Origin: Lachnospiraceae bacterium
GTDB taxonomy: Bacteria > Bacillota > Clostridia > Lachnospirales > Lachnospiraceae
Assembly: GCA_017479935.1 (NCBI GenBank)
Contig: JAFVBO010000012.1
Coordinates: 1-64,000 of the forward strand
Direction: 5' to 3'
DNA: 64,000 nt
Both the position numbers and the translations under genes were made by a program. Below the pieces are notes generated by a model. It saw only the letters and a list, made by a program, of their open reading frames with translations. It searched no databases and had not been told where the DNA came from. Of this stretch, positions 1 through 8,519 are shown piece by piece; position 1 is the stretch's first letter; each line of letters starts with the position of its first letter.

Positions 1-1
1 A

Positions 2-685
2 GGCGCCACCTGCTTCGTAAAAGGTCCCGTTCTGGCTCCGGTTGTCACCGGCGGCGACAAGGTGCTCTGCATCGGCTTAAACTATCGCCAGCACGCCAAA
101 GAATGCAACCTGGCCATCCCGGCCCGCCCGGTTCTGTTCAACAAATTCGCCAGCTCTCTTTCGGCTGACGGCCAGGTGATCCATCTGCTCCCGGAATACA
201 AGGAGTACGATTACGAGGCGGAACTGGTTGTCGTCATGGGGAAGACGGCCAAAGATGTCTCTCCCGAAGAAGCGCTTTCCTACGTCTTCGGCTACACCTG
301 CGGCAACGACATGTCCACCCGCGACCTGCAGTTTGCCCGCGGCGGACAGTGGGTCTTGTCCAAGGCGCTTGACGGCTTCGGCCCCATCGGCCCCTGCGTT
401 GTCACGGCTGAGTGTTTAGACCCCAACAATCTGGCCATCCAAAGCCGCGTAAACGGCGAAATCCGCCAGAACTCCAACACCTCGGATATGATTTTCCCAG
501 TACAGGAGCTGATCTCCGATCTTTCCCATCACCTGACCCTGCTGCCCGGCGATGTCATCTTCACCGGCACCCCGCAGGGCGTTATGCACGGCTACCCCGC
601 CGACAAAAAGAACTGGTTAAAACCTGGCGACACCGTGGAGATTGAGATTGAAGGAATCGGGACGCTGACCAGTATTATGGGATAA
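2..685 (+). CDS. Fumarylacetoacetate hydrolase (FAH) family protein, 5' end outside window
   Basis: The reading frame is open from base 2, so the N-terminus lies before the window; the first internal GTG at 62 is not needed as a start. The visible 227 residues cover the FAH catalytic fold. GLNYRQHAKE opens the domain, YEAEL supplies acidic metal ligands, and GNDMSTRDLQ, KALDGFGPIGP and DVIFTGTPQG follow in the family order. Members are Mg-dependent C-C bond hydrolases, isomerases or decarboxylases acting on 2-keto acids such as acylpyruvates, ketopentenoates or sugar-acid-derived ketoacids. The substrate cannot be read from sequence; a sugar-acid role would fit the pectin genes further on, but that is inference. 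It converges on the DmsA-like gene, with a palindromic repeat between them. Confidence 0.9.
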   Translation, partial: GATCFVKGPVLAPVVTGGDKVLCIGLNYRQHAKECNLAIPARPVLFNKFASSLSADGQVIHLLPEYKEYDYEAELVVVMGKTAKDVSPEEALSYVFGYTCGNDMSTRDLQFARGGQWVLSKALDGFGPIGPCVVTAECLDPNNLAIQSRVNGEIRQNSNTSDMIFPVQELISDLSHHLTLLPGDVIFTGTPQGVMHGYPADKKNWLKPGDTVEIEIEGIGTLTSIMG

Positions 686-697
686 CGTTGTTCAGAT

Positions 698-780
698 CGA
701 ATAGGGGGAGTCTCAACTCCCCCTACTCGTATGCGCGGGCCGCCCGCCACCGGCAGGTGGCAGTATCCTTTGGGCGGCCC
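698..780 (+). repeat. Dispersed palindromic repeat, copy 1 (right flank of dms-like operon 3' end)
   Basis: Two adjacent hairpins: a short one built on AGGGGGAGT/ACTCCCCCT, then a larger one with GGGCCGCCC/GGGCGGCCC arms and a nested CCACC/GGTGG stem. Bases 723-780 are identical to the reverse complement of the copy at 5749-5806. A third, diverged copy lies at 36022-36113. It may also serve as a bidirectional terminator between the two convergent genes. Confidence 0.85.
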
Positions 781-789
781 TTTTCTCCC

Positions 790-3660
790 CTACTTCCGGC
801 AAGCGACCACCTGCACCAGGTTCGTGTGCTGCGGATTTCCCTTGGCCAGGGGCGACGGATGCTCCGTGCCCGTCAGGACATTGATGCTGCCCCGGTGGTC
901 CACGCCGTCTTTGTCCGGTTTGTACCAGCCGCCCTGGGACATGGCCACCACGCCCTCGCGGATGCGTTTCGTCACGACGGCAGGGATTTCCACCGCGCCC
1001 CGGTCGTTAAACACCCGCACCATGTCCTGGTTTTGGATATTCCGCGCCGCCGCGTCCCTGGGATGGATCCACAGTCCGGGCTTTTCAATCTCATCCAGCC
1101 ACTCGTTGTTGTCGTGGGTGGAATGGCAGCGCCGCCTGGTGTGCCAGCCGATGAGTTGCAGCGGGTAAGTTTCCCGTAAAGGATCCTCCGGTCCCTCCGG
1201 ACAGGCGACGTACCGGGGGATGGCGGGGATATCCTCCTGCCCGAACTCATACAGGCGCGGGGAGAAGATCTCGATCCTGCCGGATGGCGTGGGAAACGGA
1301 TGATGCTCCAAATCCCGGATCTGCTCCTTAAAAGGGATAAAACTGACCGGATCCCGGTATTTCCAGCCGCCCAGGCGGGAGAAAGTCTCATAATCCGGCA
1401 GTTCCGGTTCCTTCTTTTGCAGCGCCTCATAGCTTTCGCGCAGGATCTCTCCCACCGTCTCCCGCCCCTTCGTAAAGGCATCGTACAGGCCAAGCTTTCG
1501 CGCCACTTCTCCCAGCCATTCGTACTCAAACCGGCACTCAAACAAAGGCGGTATCACCGGATTGTTCTTCAGCAGGTAGTTGTCGCCCCGCCAGGGAGGC
1601 GTGATGTTTTCCGACTCAAACACGCAGGTGGCCGGGAGCAGCACGTCGGCGAAACGGGCGCTTGGCGTCATGAAAATATCGGAACAGAGAATAAACTCGC
1701 ACAGACTTTCATCCCTCAGAAGGCGGATGGTCCGGTTGATGTCCGAATGCTGGTTGATCAGGATGTTTCCGGCCAGGTTGACGATCATCTTAATGCCAGA
1801 ACGCAGGTGATCCACGCCTTTTAACCGATCGCCGCGCGGAGTAAGACCGGGGCCGTTTTCCACCGCTTTCGTCCACAAAAACGAGGGAATGGCGCCGGGG
1901 TACGGATTTTTGACGCCGCACCCCGCCGCGGAAGGATGGGCATGTTCCATCGTAAAAATAATGCTTCCGGCGGCGGTCCCGCTCTTTCCAATGTTGCCGG
2001 TCATAGCCGCCAGCGCGCAGATACTGCGCGTGGTCTGTTCTCCGTTGGAATGCCGCTGCGGACCATACCCGGCCAGGAAAAAGGCCGGCTTTACAGTGCC
2101 GATCAGCCGGGCCAGCTCCCGAATCTCCTCCGCGGCTACCCCGCAGATCCCTTCCGCCCACTCCGGCGTCTTGGGGATTCCGTCCTTCTTTCCCAGAATG
2201 TAACTTTGAAAGCTCTCTCCGGCAGGGATCCCCTCCGGCATGTGTTCCTCGTCAAAACCCAGGCAGTACATATCCATAAAGGCCTGATCCTGCAGGTTTT
2301 CCTCCCACAGGACATAGGCCACGGCGTCCGCCAGCGCGCTGTCCGTTGTCGGACGGACGGCGATCCATTTGTCCGCGTAGGCGACGGCGGTCTGGCTCAT
2401 CCGCGGATCGATGACGATCACCTTTTTTCCCATGCTCTTGAGCTGGGAGAGATAATAATTCCGCTCGGAGCCGATGATGGTTTCCGCCTCGTTGTTGCCC
2501 CACAGCACCACCAGATTGGCGTTTAGCATCTCCTGCGGGCTGGATCCGAACACCGGCGTTCCGAAAATGTAGTCCGCCACATAGCCTACACAGGCGGAGC
2601 TGTAGGAATTAAAGAAGCCGAGATAACCGCCGTCCAGGGCCAGAAGGTCTGACGCCAGCAAGGGCGGCTGAAGAATTCCGGTAACCCCGGAAGCATACTG
2701 GACATAGCGGGCTTCAGGGCCATAGGTATCCCGGATGCGGACCCATTCCGCCGCCACCAGGCCCACTGCCCCCTCCCAGGAAATGCGCTCAAATTTCCCG
2801 CTGCCCCGCTCTCCCACCCGCTTCATGGGATAGCGAAGCCGCTCCGGCGCCAGAAACGTCCGACGATAGCTCCTTCCGCGGACACAGGCTCTGATCTGGG
2901 GATCGTTGCTGGAGCAGTCAGATTCGATCCGAAGGATGCACCCTTCCGCCACGGTAGGACGGATCACGCATTTGCCTCCGCAGTTGTTGAGTCCCGCCGT
3001 ATGAATCACATGCGGTTCCTCATCCGGTACAGCCGGATCCAGTCCCGTTTCGCTGCGCCTGCGCAAGCAGAGCCGGATGCTGTCCGGCAAAGGAAACGTC
3101 CGCTTCGTGGCAAAACCGGCCGTTTCCCGCAAAAGATCACGAAGAAAGGTCTGTATGCATTCCCATGTGCCGCGAGTCTCAACCGCTTTCCAGACTGCCC
3201 GCAGATGATCCAGGGTGTAAAGCTGAATAAAATCGGACGCTGTCTTGGTTTCCCCGGCGGCATAAAGATAGGCCAGAAAAGAGAGCTGCTCCCCTATGTA
3301 ATCCGGAGGATTCCCTTCCACATGTTCCGGCACATACCCATAGCGGTGATAAAAGCGGATGACATCCAGGGTAACGGCATTGCACAGTGCCCGGTCTTCC
3401 TTCGCAAAAGAGGCCCACAAAGGCGGCAGAAAGTCCGCGTCGGTTCCCCGGAACAGGTAATCGTACTCCAATCGAAAGTCACGCTCACTCCCCGCGTTTC
3501 CCATCCGATTGTAACCGTCCGCGGAAGAGATTGACGTATCCTCAGAGCCAGCGAATGCATCCCCCATCAACGATCGTGCTTCCTGCCAGCTATGGAAGAA
3601 CAATGCTCCGCAGGCAAAAATCTCCGCTTTTTCCAGATTGACACGCACAGATTGTTCCAT
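790..3660 (-). CDS. TorD-like chaperone fused to DMSO-reductase-family molybdopterin catalytic subunit
   Basis: Residues 1 to about 200 resemble the TorD/DmsD chaperone family (motif PPDYIGEQLSFLAYL). Residues from about 215 to the end match DmsA throughout: QIRACVRGRSYRR, YPMKRVGERG, FFNSYSSACVGY with the serine expected to ligate Mo, FLAGYGPQRHSNGE, NLAGNILINQHSDINRT and the C-terminal HTNLVQV. A DmsA-like enzyme reduces S- or N-oxides at bis-MGD. There is no Tat signal, so the enzyme should be cytoplasmic. The first Cys of the N-terminal Fe-S motif is Gly (GLNNCGGKC). Two starts are possible: ATG 3666 overlaps the upstream stop as ATGA, but ATG 3660 has better spacing to the GGAGG. It is the last gene of a three-gene operon. 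Substrate unknown. Confidence 0.88.
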   Translation of the reverse strand: MEQSVRVNLEKAEIFACGALFFHSWQEARSLMGDAFAGSEDTSISSADGYNRMGNAGSERDFRLEYDYLFRGTDADFLPPLWASFAKEDRALCNAVTLDVIRFYHRYGYVPEHVEGNPPDYIGEQLSFLAYLYAAGETKTASDFIQLYTLDHLRAVWKAVETRGTWECIQTFLRDLLRETAGFATKRTFPLPDSIRLCLRRRSETGLDPAVPDEEPHVIHTAGLNNCGGKCVIRPTVAEGCILRIESDCSSNDPQIRACVRGRSYRRTFLAPERLRYPMKRVGERGSGKFERISWEGAVGLVAAEWVRIRDTYGPEARYVQYASGVTGILQPPLLASDLLALDGGYLGFFNSYSSACVGYVADYIFGTPVFGSSPQEMLNANLVVLWGNNEAETIIGSERNYYLSQLKSMGKKVIVIDPRMSQTAVAYADKWIAVRPTTDSALADAVAYVLWEENLQDQAFMDMYCLGFDEEHMPEGIPAGESFQSYILGKKDGIPKTPEWAEGICGVAAEEIRELARLIGTVKPAFFLAGYGPQRHSNGEQTTRSICALAAMTGNIGKSGTAAGSIIFTMEHAHPSAAGCGVKNPYPGAIPSFLWTKAVENGPGLTPRGDRLKGVDHLRSGIKMIVNLAGNILINQHSDINRTIRLLRDESLCEFILCSDIFMTPSARFADVLLPATCVFESENITPPWRGDNYLLKNNPVIPPLFECRFEYEWLGEVARKLGLYDAFTKGRETVGEILRESYEALQKKEPELPDYETFSRLGGWKYRDPVSFIPFKEQIRDLEHHPFPTPSGRIEIFSPRLYEFGQEDIPAIPRYVACPEGPEDPLRETYPLQLIGWHTRRRCHSTHDNNEWLDEIEKPGLWIHPRDAAARNIQNQDMVRVFNDRGAVEIPAVVTKRIREGVVAMSQGGWYKPDKDGVDHRGSINVLTGTEHPSPLAKGNPQHTNLVQVVACRK

Positions 3661-3662
3661 CC

Positions 3663-5000
3663 TCATCCCTCCTCCCTGATAGCACTTTCAGGAGCATGAT
3701 TTACTGTCACCCGTTGGGTTTCCTCTTTTGTCTCCTCCCTGCGACAGTGTTTTGTCGCAGATGCTCGACTCACTGGCGCCATTCTGGATCCTTCCTTTGT
3801 CTCCTTTGCGTTGGCGATCTCCTCCCGGATGCTCTGCATACGGCCAAGGTTTCCGATGAGAACCGCCCCGGCCAGTCGGCCATCCTGATAAAACCGCTTC
3901 TCGTAATGCCGTTTATGGCCCGCCATGGTGTTTACCCTAAAAAGCGGATCCTCGGCCACCCCATCCGACAGATGCCCGACCACATTGTTTTCTCCTTCAT
4001 TCACGCACCCGGTCGAAAACAGCGCTGTCCCCATACTGTGAAGGAGAATATCTCCGCCCGTCGGTTCAAAAATCTTTCTTTCAAAAACGCCGCTGGCGTT
4101 CCAGGCGGCGATGCGGCCGCTGGCTTCGGAATAGTTCCAGAGCGCCGGATTTATAAACCGGCCTTCCACGCAATCTCCGGCTGCGTAGATGCACGGATCA
4201 CTGCTGCAAAGCTCATCGTCCACCCGTACGCCACGGCCGCAGGACAAACCGGCTGCCTCCGCCAGTTCCTTTCGGGGCCGCACCCCCGCCGACATAATCA
4301 CCAGTTCCGCGGGCAGCATGCCCGTTTCCCGCACACAAACCCCGCTGACATTTCCATCCGCATCGCCCAGAAAGCCCTCTATCGTCACCCCGGTATGAAC
4401 CGCCACGCCCTGTTCCTTCATCAGGCCGGTGATTACCGCGGCGGATTCGCTGTCCAGCTGGCGGCTTAACAGGCGCGGCGCCAGTTCCAGCACTGTCACC
4501 GACAAGCCCATCTGCTTCAGTTCCCAAGCCATCTCCAGGCCGATCACACCGCCGCCGATCACGACCGCGTTTTCAGCCACGGCGGCATAACGGTGGATCC
4601 CGGCTATATCAGCCAGCGTCCGCACAGGGAAGACACCCGCCGGAATGTACGGATACGGCGGCATGAAAGGCGCCGCGCCGAGAGCGTAAATCAACTTATC
4701 GTAGGAGAGAATGATACCATCCTCCAACGTGACCGTGCGCATGGCGGGATCCAGCGACACGGCTCTGGCATTTAGAAGAAGTCGGATCTGGTTTTTTGTG
4801 TACCAGGAAGCCGGGTGAATGTACAGTTTTTCTTTCTCCAGTGTTTTTAAGTACACCTTGCTCAAAAGCGGACGGGTATAGGGCAGGTCCGGTTCCTCAC
4901 AGGCCAGGGTGATCTCCGCCTCCGGAAGCATCTGGCGGATGGTTTCGGCCGCGGTCAGCCCGGCGATCCCGCCTCCTATAATCAAAAAACGGTCGTTCAT
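3663..5000 (-). CDS. FAD/NAD(P)H-dependent oxidoreductase (pyridine nucleotide-disulfide oxidoreductase family)
   Basis: About 445 residues starting at ATG 5000 behind GGAGGTGCAGG. An FAD Rossmann motif (LIIGGGIAGLTAAE) at the N-terminus and a second one for NAD(P)H near the middle (AVVIGGGVIGLEMAWEL) frame the fold; IYAAGDC is the conserved C-terminal FAD contact. The arrangement resembles NirB-type or rubredoxin-reductase-like flavoproteins. Lying between the ferredoxin subunit and the catalytic subunit, it probably feeds NAD(P)H electrons into the complex in place of a DmsC membrane anchor. The last 45 residues or so are charged and unlike the family, and may be a divergent tail. Its TGA sits next to or overlaps the next start, suggesting translational coupling. 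Confidence 0.85.
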   Translation of the reverse strand: MNDRFLIIGGGIAGLTAAETIRQMLPEAEITLACEEPDLPYTRPLLSKVYLKTLEKEKLYIHPASWYTKNQIRLLLNARAVSLDPAMRTVTLEDGIILSYDKLIYALGAAPFMPPYPYIPAGVFPVRTLADIAGIHRYAAVAENAVVIGGGVIGLEMAWELKQMGLSVTVLELAPRLLSRQLDSESAAVITGLMKEQGVAVHTGVTIEGFLGDADGNVSGVCVRETGMLPAELVIMSAGVRPRKELAEAAGLSCGRGVRVDDELCSSDPCIYAAGDCVEGRFINPALWNYSEASGRIAAWNASGVFERKIFEPTGGDILLHSMGTALFSTGCVNEGENNVVGHLSDGVAEDPLFRVNTMAGHKRHYEKRFYQDGRLAGAVLIGNLGRMQSIREEIANAKETKEGSRMAPVSRASATKHCRREETKEETQRVTVNHAPESAIREEG

Positions 5001-5074
5001 CCTGCACCTCCTCAATAAAGCATATTTTCGTTGTCTGACTGACTTCCGCCCCGCAGGAGACATTCTTTATCTCC

Positions 5075-5647
5075 TTACAGGTCTGCCTGATCGCCGGATC
5101 CGTCATGCAAATGCTGTCTAATCCGCAGTGAGGGGTGAGTCAGGTCGGGCGATGGCAAAAACGGAAGCGACGCGGTATACCTGTCCGGATCGTCCCGGGT
5201 GAGTTCCTCCAGATCCCCGAACCGCAGGCAATGGGTGATGCACGCGGCCACGCAAGCCGGCTCCTTCCCTTCCCTGCGTCTGTCATAACAGGAATCGCAT
5301 TTAAGGGATTTTCCCAGCCGGTGGCTGACTATCGGAGCTCCATACGGGCAGGCCCAGACGCAACAGCCACAGCCGATACACTTTTCCGTATGATTCCCCA
5401 CCGTGCCATCCTCCCGAATGTACATAGCCCCTGTGGGACAGTGCTTTACGCAGGCCGGATCCTCGCAATGATTACAGGCCCCGGAATAGTGCATCACATG
5501 CTCCCCATTCTCATCGGTAAACTCGATGGTATCCACCCGCCTGAAAAACAGGCCGGGCTCCAGATCATGCTCATCCTTGCAGGCCATCTGGCAGGCGTTG
5601 CAGCCTATGCACCTGGTCTGGTCATAGACAAAACCCAAACATCCCAT
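5075..5647 (-). CDS. DmsB-like 4Fe-4S electron-transfer subunit
   Basis: 190 residues with sixteen cysteines in four ferredoxin-type clusters: CIGCNACQMAC near residue 13, CNHCEDPACVKHCP near 58, CIGCGCCVWACP near 90 and CDSCYDRRREGKEPACVAAC near 117. This is the layout of DmsB/NrfC/PhsB iron-sulfur subunits that pass electrons to a molybdopterin enzyme. The start at 5647 follows AGGAGGTGGCGCA. It is the first gene of the operon, 74 bases upstream of the FAD oxidoreductase. No membrane anchor gene of the DmsC/NrfD type is present, so a soluble complex is inferred. Confidence 0.93.
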   Translation of the reverse strand: MGCLGFVYDQTRCIGCNACQMACKDEHDLEPGLFFRRVDTIEFTDENGEHVMHYSGACNHCEDPACVKHCPTGAMYIREDGTVGNHTEKCIGCGCCVWACPYGAPIVSHRLGKSLKCDSCYDRRREGKEPACVAACITHCLRFGDLEELTRDDPDRYTASLPFLPSPDLTHPSLRIRQHLHDGSGDQADL

Positions 5648-5712
5648 TGCGCCACCTCCTACTTCGCGTTTTTCGAAATATCACCCGACTTACTTGCGTT
5701 TCCGCGCTTTTT

Positions 5713-5736
5713 AGGAGACGCATATTTGCGTCTCCT
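5713..5736. promoter_or_regulatory. Hairpin in the 5' leader of the dms-like operon
   Basis: Perfect 9-bp stem AGGAGACGC/GCGTCTCCT with a 6-base loop. It lies about 65 bases upstream of the ferredoxin subunit start on the minus strand. On the plus strand it is followed by TTCTT and could terminate; on the minus strand it is followed by A-rich sequence, so there it would act only as a leader hairpin. Confidence 0.5.
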
Positions 5737-5748
5737 TTCTTATGCACA

Positions 5749-5830
5749 GGGCCGCCCAAAGGATACTGCCACCTGCCGGTGGCGGGCGGCCCGCGCATAC
5801 GAGTAGGGGGAGCTGACACTCCCCTACTCG
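5749..5830 (-). repeat. Dispersed palindromic repeat, copy 2 (inverted relative to copy 1)
   Basis: Reverse complement of the element at 698-780, identical over 58 bases and similar over the rest. With copy 1 it brackets the whole three-gene dms-like operon in inverted orientation. Both hairpins are kept. Confidence 0.85.
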
Positions 5831-5847
5831 ATTCTCGTCCCTTTTCT

Positions 5848-6420
5848 TTACTCTCCGGATCCGGTCAGCTGCAGTTCTTCCGCATGCTCCTTCATGCCAC
5901 GGATCACAATCTCTGCCACATCCTTAATGTCCATACCCAGCATTTCACAGCCCTGGAGGATCAGTTCGCGGTTGCACTTCGCGGCAAAGCGCTTATCCTT
6001 CCACTTTTTCATGAAACTCTTGACCTCCAGGTCCGTAATGCCGGCAGGGCGCATCCGGGCTGCCGCCTGGACAATACCCGTCAGTTCGTCCACCGCGAAC
6101 AGGCTCTTTTCCATGTTCGTGATCGGCTCCACATCGGCGCAGATGGAATAGCCGTGCGCCAGGATAGCCCGGATGTCCTCCTCCGGAACGCCCAGCGCGC
6201 GAAGCGGTTCCTCTGTGTGTGCCAGATGCTCCTCCGGATACTTTTCGTAATCATAATCGTGTAACCAGCCCACTGCTTCCCAGTGTTCTTTGTCTTCTCC
6301 AAAGTGCTCCGCCATGGCGCCCATCGCCGCGGAAACATTGGCTGCGTGGAGCAGCAGATGGTCCTCCGTCACCATCGTTGCGTTGATTTCTTTTGCCTTT
6401 TCCAATGTCAGTTTTTCCAT
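5848..6420 (-). CDS. HD-domain hydrolase
   Basis: 190 residues from ATG 6420 (GAAAGGAAAG upstream); longer upstream extensions run through a direct repeat and are rejected. H-x and H-D metal ligands are visible as LLLHAANVSAAM near residue 22 and GWLHDYDYEKYPEEH near 50, with a later HGYSICADVEP segment. HD proteins are metal-dependent phosphohydrolases, often on nucleotides. This short single-domain form resembles the HDIG-type proteins common in Clostridia, whose substrate is generally unknown. It is separated from the ABC exporter upstream by a long hairpin, so it is probably transcribed on its own. Confidence 0.85.
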   Translation of the reverse strand: MEKLTLEKAKEINATMVTEDHLLLHAANVSAAMGAMAEHFGEDKEHWEAVGWLHDYDYEKYPEEHLAHTEEPLRALGVPEEDIRAILAHGYSICADVEPITNMEKSLFAVDELTGIVQAAARMRPAGITDLEVKSFMKKWKDKRFAAKCNRELILQGCEMLGMDIKDVAEIVIRGMKEHAEELQLTGSGE

Positions 6421-6450
6421 CGTTCTTTCCTTTCGGGGTTCTTCAAGCTC

Positions 6451-6511
6451 CCTTTTCTTTCTTGCATCCATCGGGGGCCAAAAATCCTTTTCTTCTTTGC
6501 ATCCATCGGGG
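6451..6511. repeat. 26-bp direct repeat, two copies, 35-bp period
   Basis: Two near-identical 26-base segments (6451-6476 and 6486-6511), each ending GCATCCATCGGGG, lie just upstream of the HD hydrolase start. They could be a local duplication in the 5' leader. No gene is seen in 6421-6653. Confidence 0.6.
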
Positions 6512-6653
6512 ACGAAACCCTTTGGCCTCAACATCATAACCGTGTTCTAATTCTCGGTCCTGTTTTTTCTGGAAATTGACCGTGAACAGTAACATAATAG
6601 TAGCATCTTGCCTATCGCGTTGCAAGACCTTCTGACTCCAACATCCTGAAATC

Positions 6654-6748
6654 GGTTACTATTCGCTGTTCAATAGCAATCAATGCGCGCTCTTGCATGC
6701 AAGCATGCAAAGCGGCTCTTGATTGCTATTGACCTGTGAATAGTAACC
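6654..6748 (-). terminator. Long hairpin directly after the ABC exporter stop codon
   Basis: GGTTACTATTC pairs with GAATAGTAACC at the outer ends and CAATAGCAATCAA with TTGATTGCTATTG inside, with a GCATGC-rich tip. The 95-base structure begins at the base next to the exporter stop codon. There is no clear T-run, so it may stabilise the 3' end rather than terminate on its own. Confidence 0.6.
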
Positions 6749-8518
6749 TTAAATGGCATATTGACTCTGGAACAGTTCGTAGTAAAACCCTTTCTGTTCC
6801 AGCAAAGACTGATGCGTCCCCTGCTCTGCAATCTGCCCGTCCCGTAAAACCAGGATCAGGTCGGCATCCACAATCGTGGACAGACGATGCGCAATCACAA
6901 AACAGGTACGGCCTCCCATCAGGTGATCCATGGCTTTCTGGATCAGAAGCTCGGTACGCGTATCCACATTGGAAGTAGCTTCATCCAGAATTAGCAGCGG
7001 GCGGTTGGCCAGAAGGGCCCGGGCAATGGTAAGAAGCTGCTTCTGACCGGCAGAAACGGCCGTGCTGTCTTCGGAAATCATCGTGTCATAGCCCTGAGGG
7101 AGGCGACGGATGAACGAATCGCAGTACGCGCAGGCGCAGGCGCGCTCTATGTCCTCCCGGGAAGCGCCCGGACTTCCGTACGCCACATTCTCGGCCACGG
7201 TGCCCTTAAAAAGCCATGTGTCCTGAAGAACCATGCCAAACAGCCTGCGGTTTTCAGCCCTCGATATCTCCGATACATCCTGCCCGTCGATCAGGATCTG
7301 TCCGGATTGAATGTCATAAAAGCGCATCAGCAGGTTGACGATGGTGGTCTTTCCGGCTCCGGTCGGGCCGACGATGGCCACCTTCCTGCCAGGCTTCACA
7401 TCCATGCACAGGTCACGGATCAGCGGCTTCTCCGGATCATACGAAAAATCCACATGACTCATCCGGATGCTTCCCTGCACCTCCTTTTCCAGGTACCCGG
7501 CCGGATCCTGCTCTTCGGGCAGATCCAACAGGGAAAACACACGTCTGGCAGAGGCCTTAATGTGCTGAATATAACCCAGGCCAAACGCAATACTCTCTAA
7601 CGGCGCAGAAAACTGACGCGCAAACAGGATCACCGTCACCACCGTCCCGATGGGTACGCCGCGGTGAATAATCAGCCATCCGCCCAGTACGGCCACCGCA
7701 ATATACGCCATGGCGTTCACCAGGGCGATGGCCGGTTGGACAATGGAGGACAGAAAATAGGCAATGATTCCACTTTTCTGCTGCTCCCGGGAGAGATCGT
7801 CGTATTTTTTCTGCAGCTCCTCTTCCCGCCTGAACGCCTTCGTCGTGGCAAAATTGGTATATGCCTCTTCCGCAAGGGAAGTAAGATCGCCCCCCAGCTC
7901 AAAGTGCTTGTCCCAGTACTTCTCCCCGGACGAAGCAATCCGGGCGGAAAGGAACACCGACAAAGGCGACAGCAAAATCACCGGGATGGCCATGCGCCAG
8001 TCCGTGGCAACAAGAATGCACGCGATGACCACCATCTGCAGAAATCCTTTCAGCAGAATCTCCACGATGCTGTGGATGCTTCCGGCCATATCGCTCACAT
8101 CATCCATCATCCGGTCGATCACGTCCCCGGCAGGCGTTTTGTCCATGAAGGACACCGGCAGACGGCACAGCTTCTCCGACAGCTTAATGCGAAGCCCTGC
8201 GCAGAAATAACGGCTTATGATGTTCTGAAGCATAAAGGCATTTCCGTAGGTAAAGGCCGCCCGCAGAACATACACGAGAAAGAGCAGCAAAAGCCCCGGC
8301 AGCAGGCTTTGGGACAGGTCAAAGGTTTTGGTCCTGCTCCATTCATAAAGCCGGTCAACCAGACTGCCAAGCAGTTCCGGAATGGCGATGGCGCAGCCGA
8401 TCAGCAGCAGGCACAAAAACGCCGACAAAAAGATCCAGCCCCTTAGAGGCTTCATCTCCTGTAACAACCGCCGTCCGGTTTCATCCAGAAGACGGGTTTT
8501 TTCCTTTTTCTCCTTCAA
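6749..8518 (-). CDS. ABC exporter half-transporter, ATP-binding/permease (consensus-site partner)
   Basis: 589 residues: a six-helix exporter membrane domain at about 30-320, then a nucleotide-binding domain. Walker A is GPTGAGKTT, the signature is VSAGQKQLLTIARA, Walker B is LLILDEATSNVDT with the catalytic Glu, and the H-loop is IAHRLST. It pairs with the next upstream gene as a heterodimeric exporter of the YheH/YheI, BmrCD or MdlAB type, which export drugs, peptides or lipids. The start is TTG 8518, with GAGGTGAG seven to eight bases upstream; it overlaps the region of the partner's stop codon, so translation is likely coupled. Substrate unknown. Confidence 0.92.
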   Translation of the reverse strand: MKEKKEKTRLLDETGRRLLQEMKPLRGWIFLSAFLCLLLIGCAIAIPELLGSLVDRLYEWSRTKTFDLSQSLLPGLLLLFLVYVLRAAFTYGNAFMLQNIISRYFCAGLRIKLSEKLCRLPVSFMDKTPAGDVIDRMMDDVSDMAGSIHSIVEILLKGFLQMVVIACILVATDWRMAIPVILLSPLSVFLSARIASSGEKYWDKHFELGGDLTSLAEEAYTNFATTKAFRREEELQKKYDDLSREQQKSGIIAYFLSSIVQPAIALVNAMAYIAVAVLGGWLIIHRGVPIGTVVTVILFARQFSAPLESIAFGLGYIQHIKASARRVFSLLDLPEEQDPAGYLEKEVQGSIRMSHVDFSYDPEKPLIRDLCMDVKPGRKVAIVGPTGAGKTTIVNLLMRFYDIQSGQILIDGQDVSEISRAENRRLFGMVLQDTWLFKGTVAENVAYGSPGASREDIERACACAYCDSFIRRLPQGYDTMISEDSTAVSAGQKQLLTIARALLANRPLLILDEATSNVDTRTELLIQKAMDHLMGGRTCFVIAHRLSTIVDADLILVLRDGQIAEQGTHQSLLEQKGFYYELFQSQYAI

Positions 8519-8519
8519 T

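Noticed and set aside
5648..5748. Molybdenum cofactor riboswitch upstream of the dms-like operon
   Set aside because: Only one simple hairpin is present; no Moco-motif architecture was seen.
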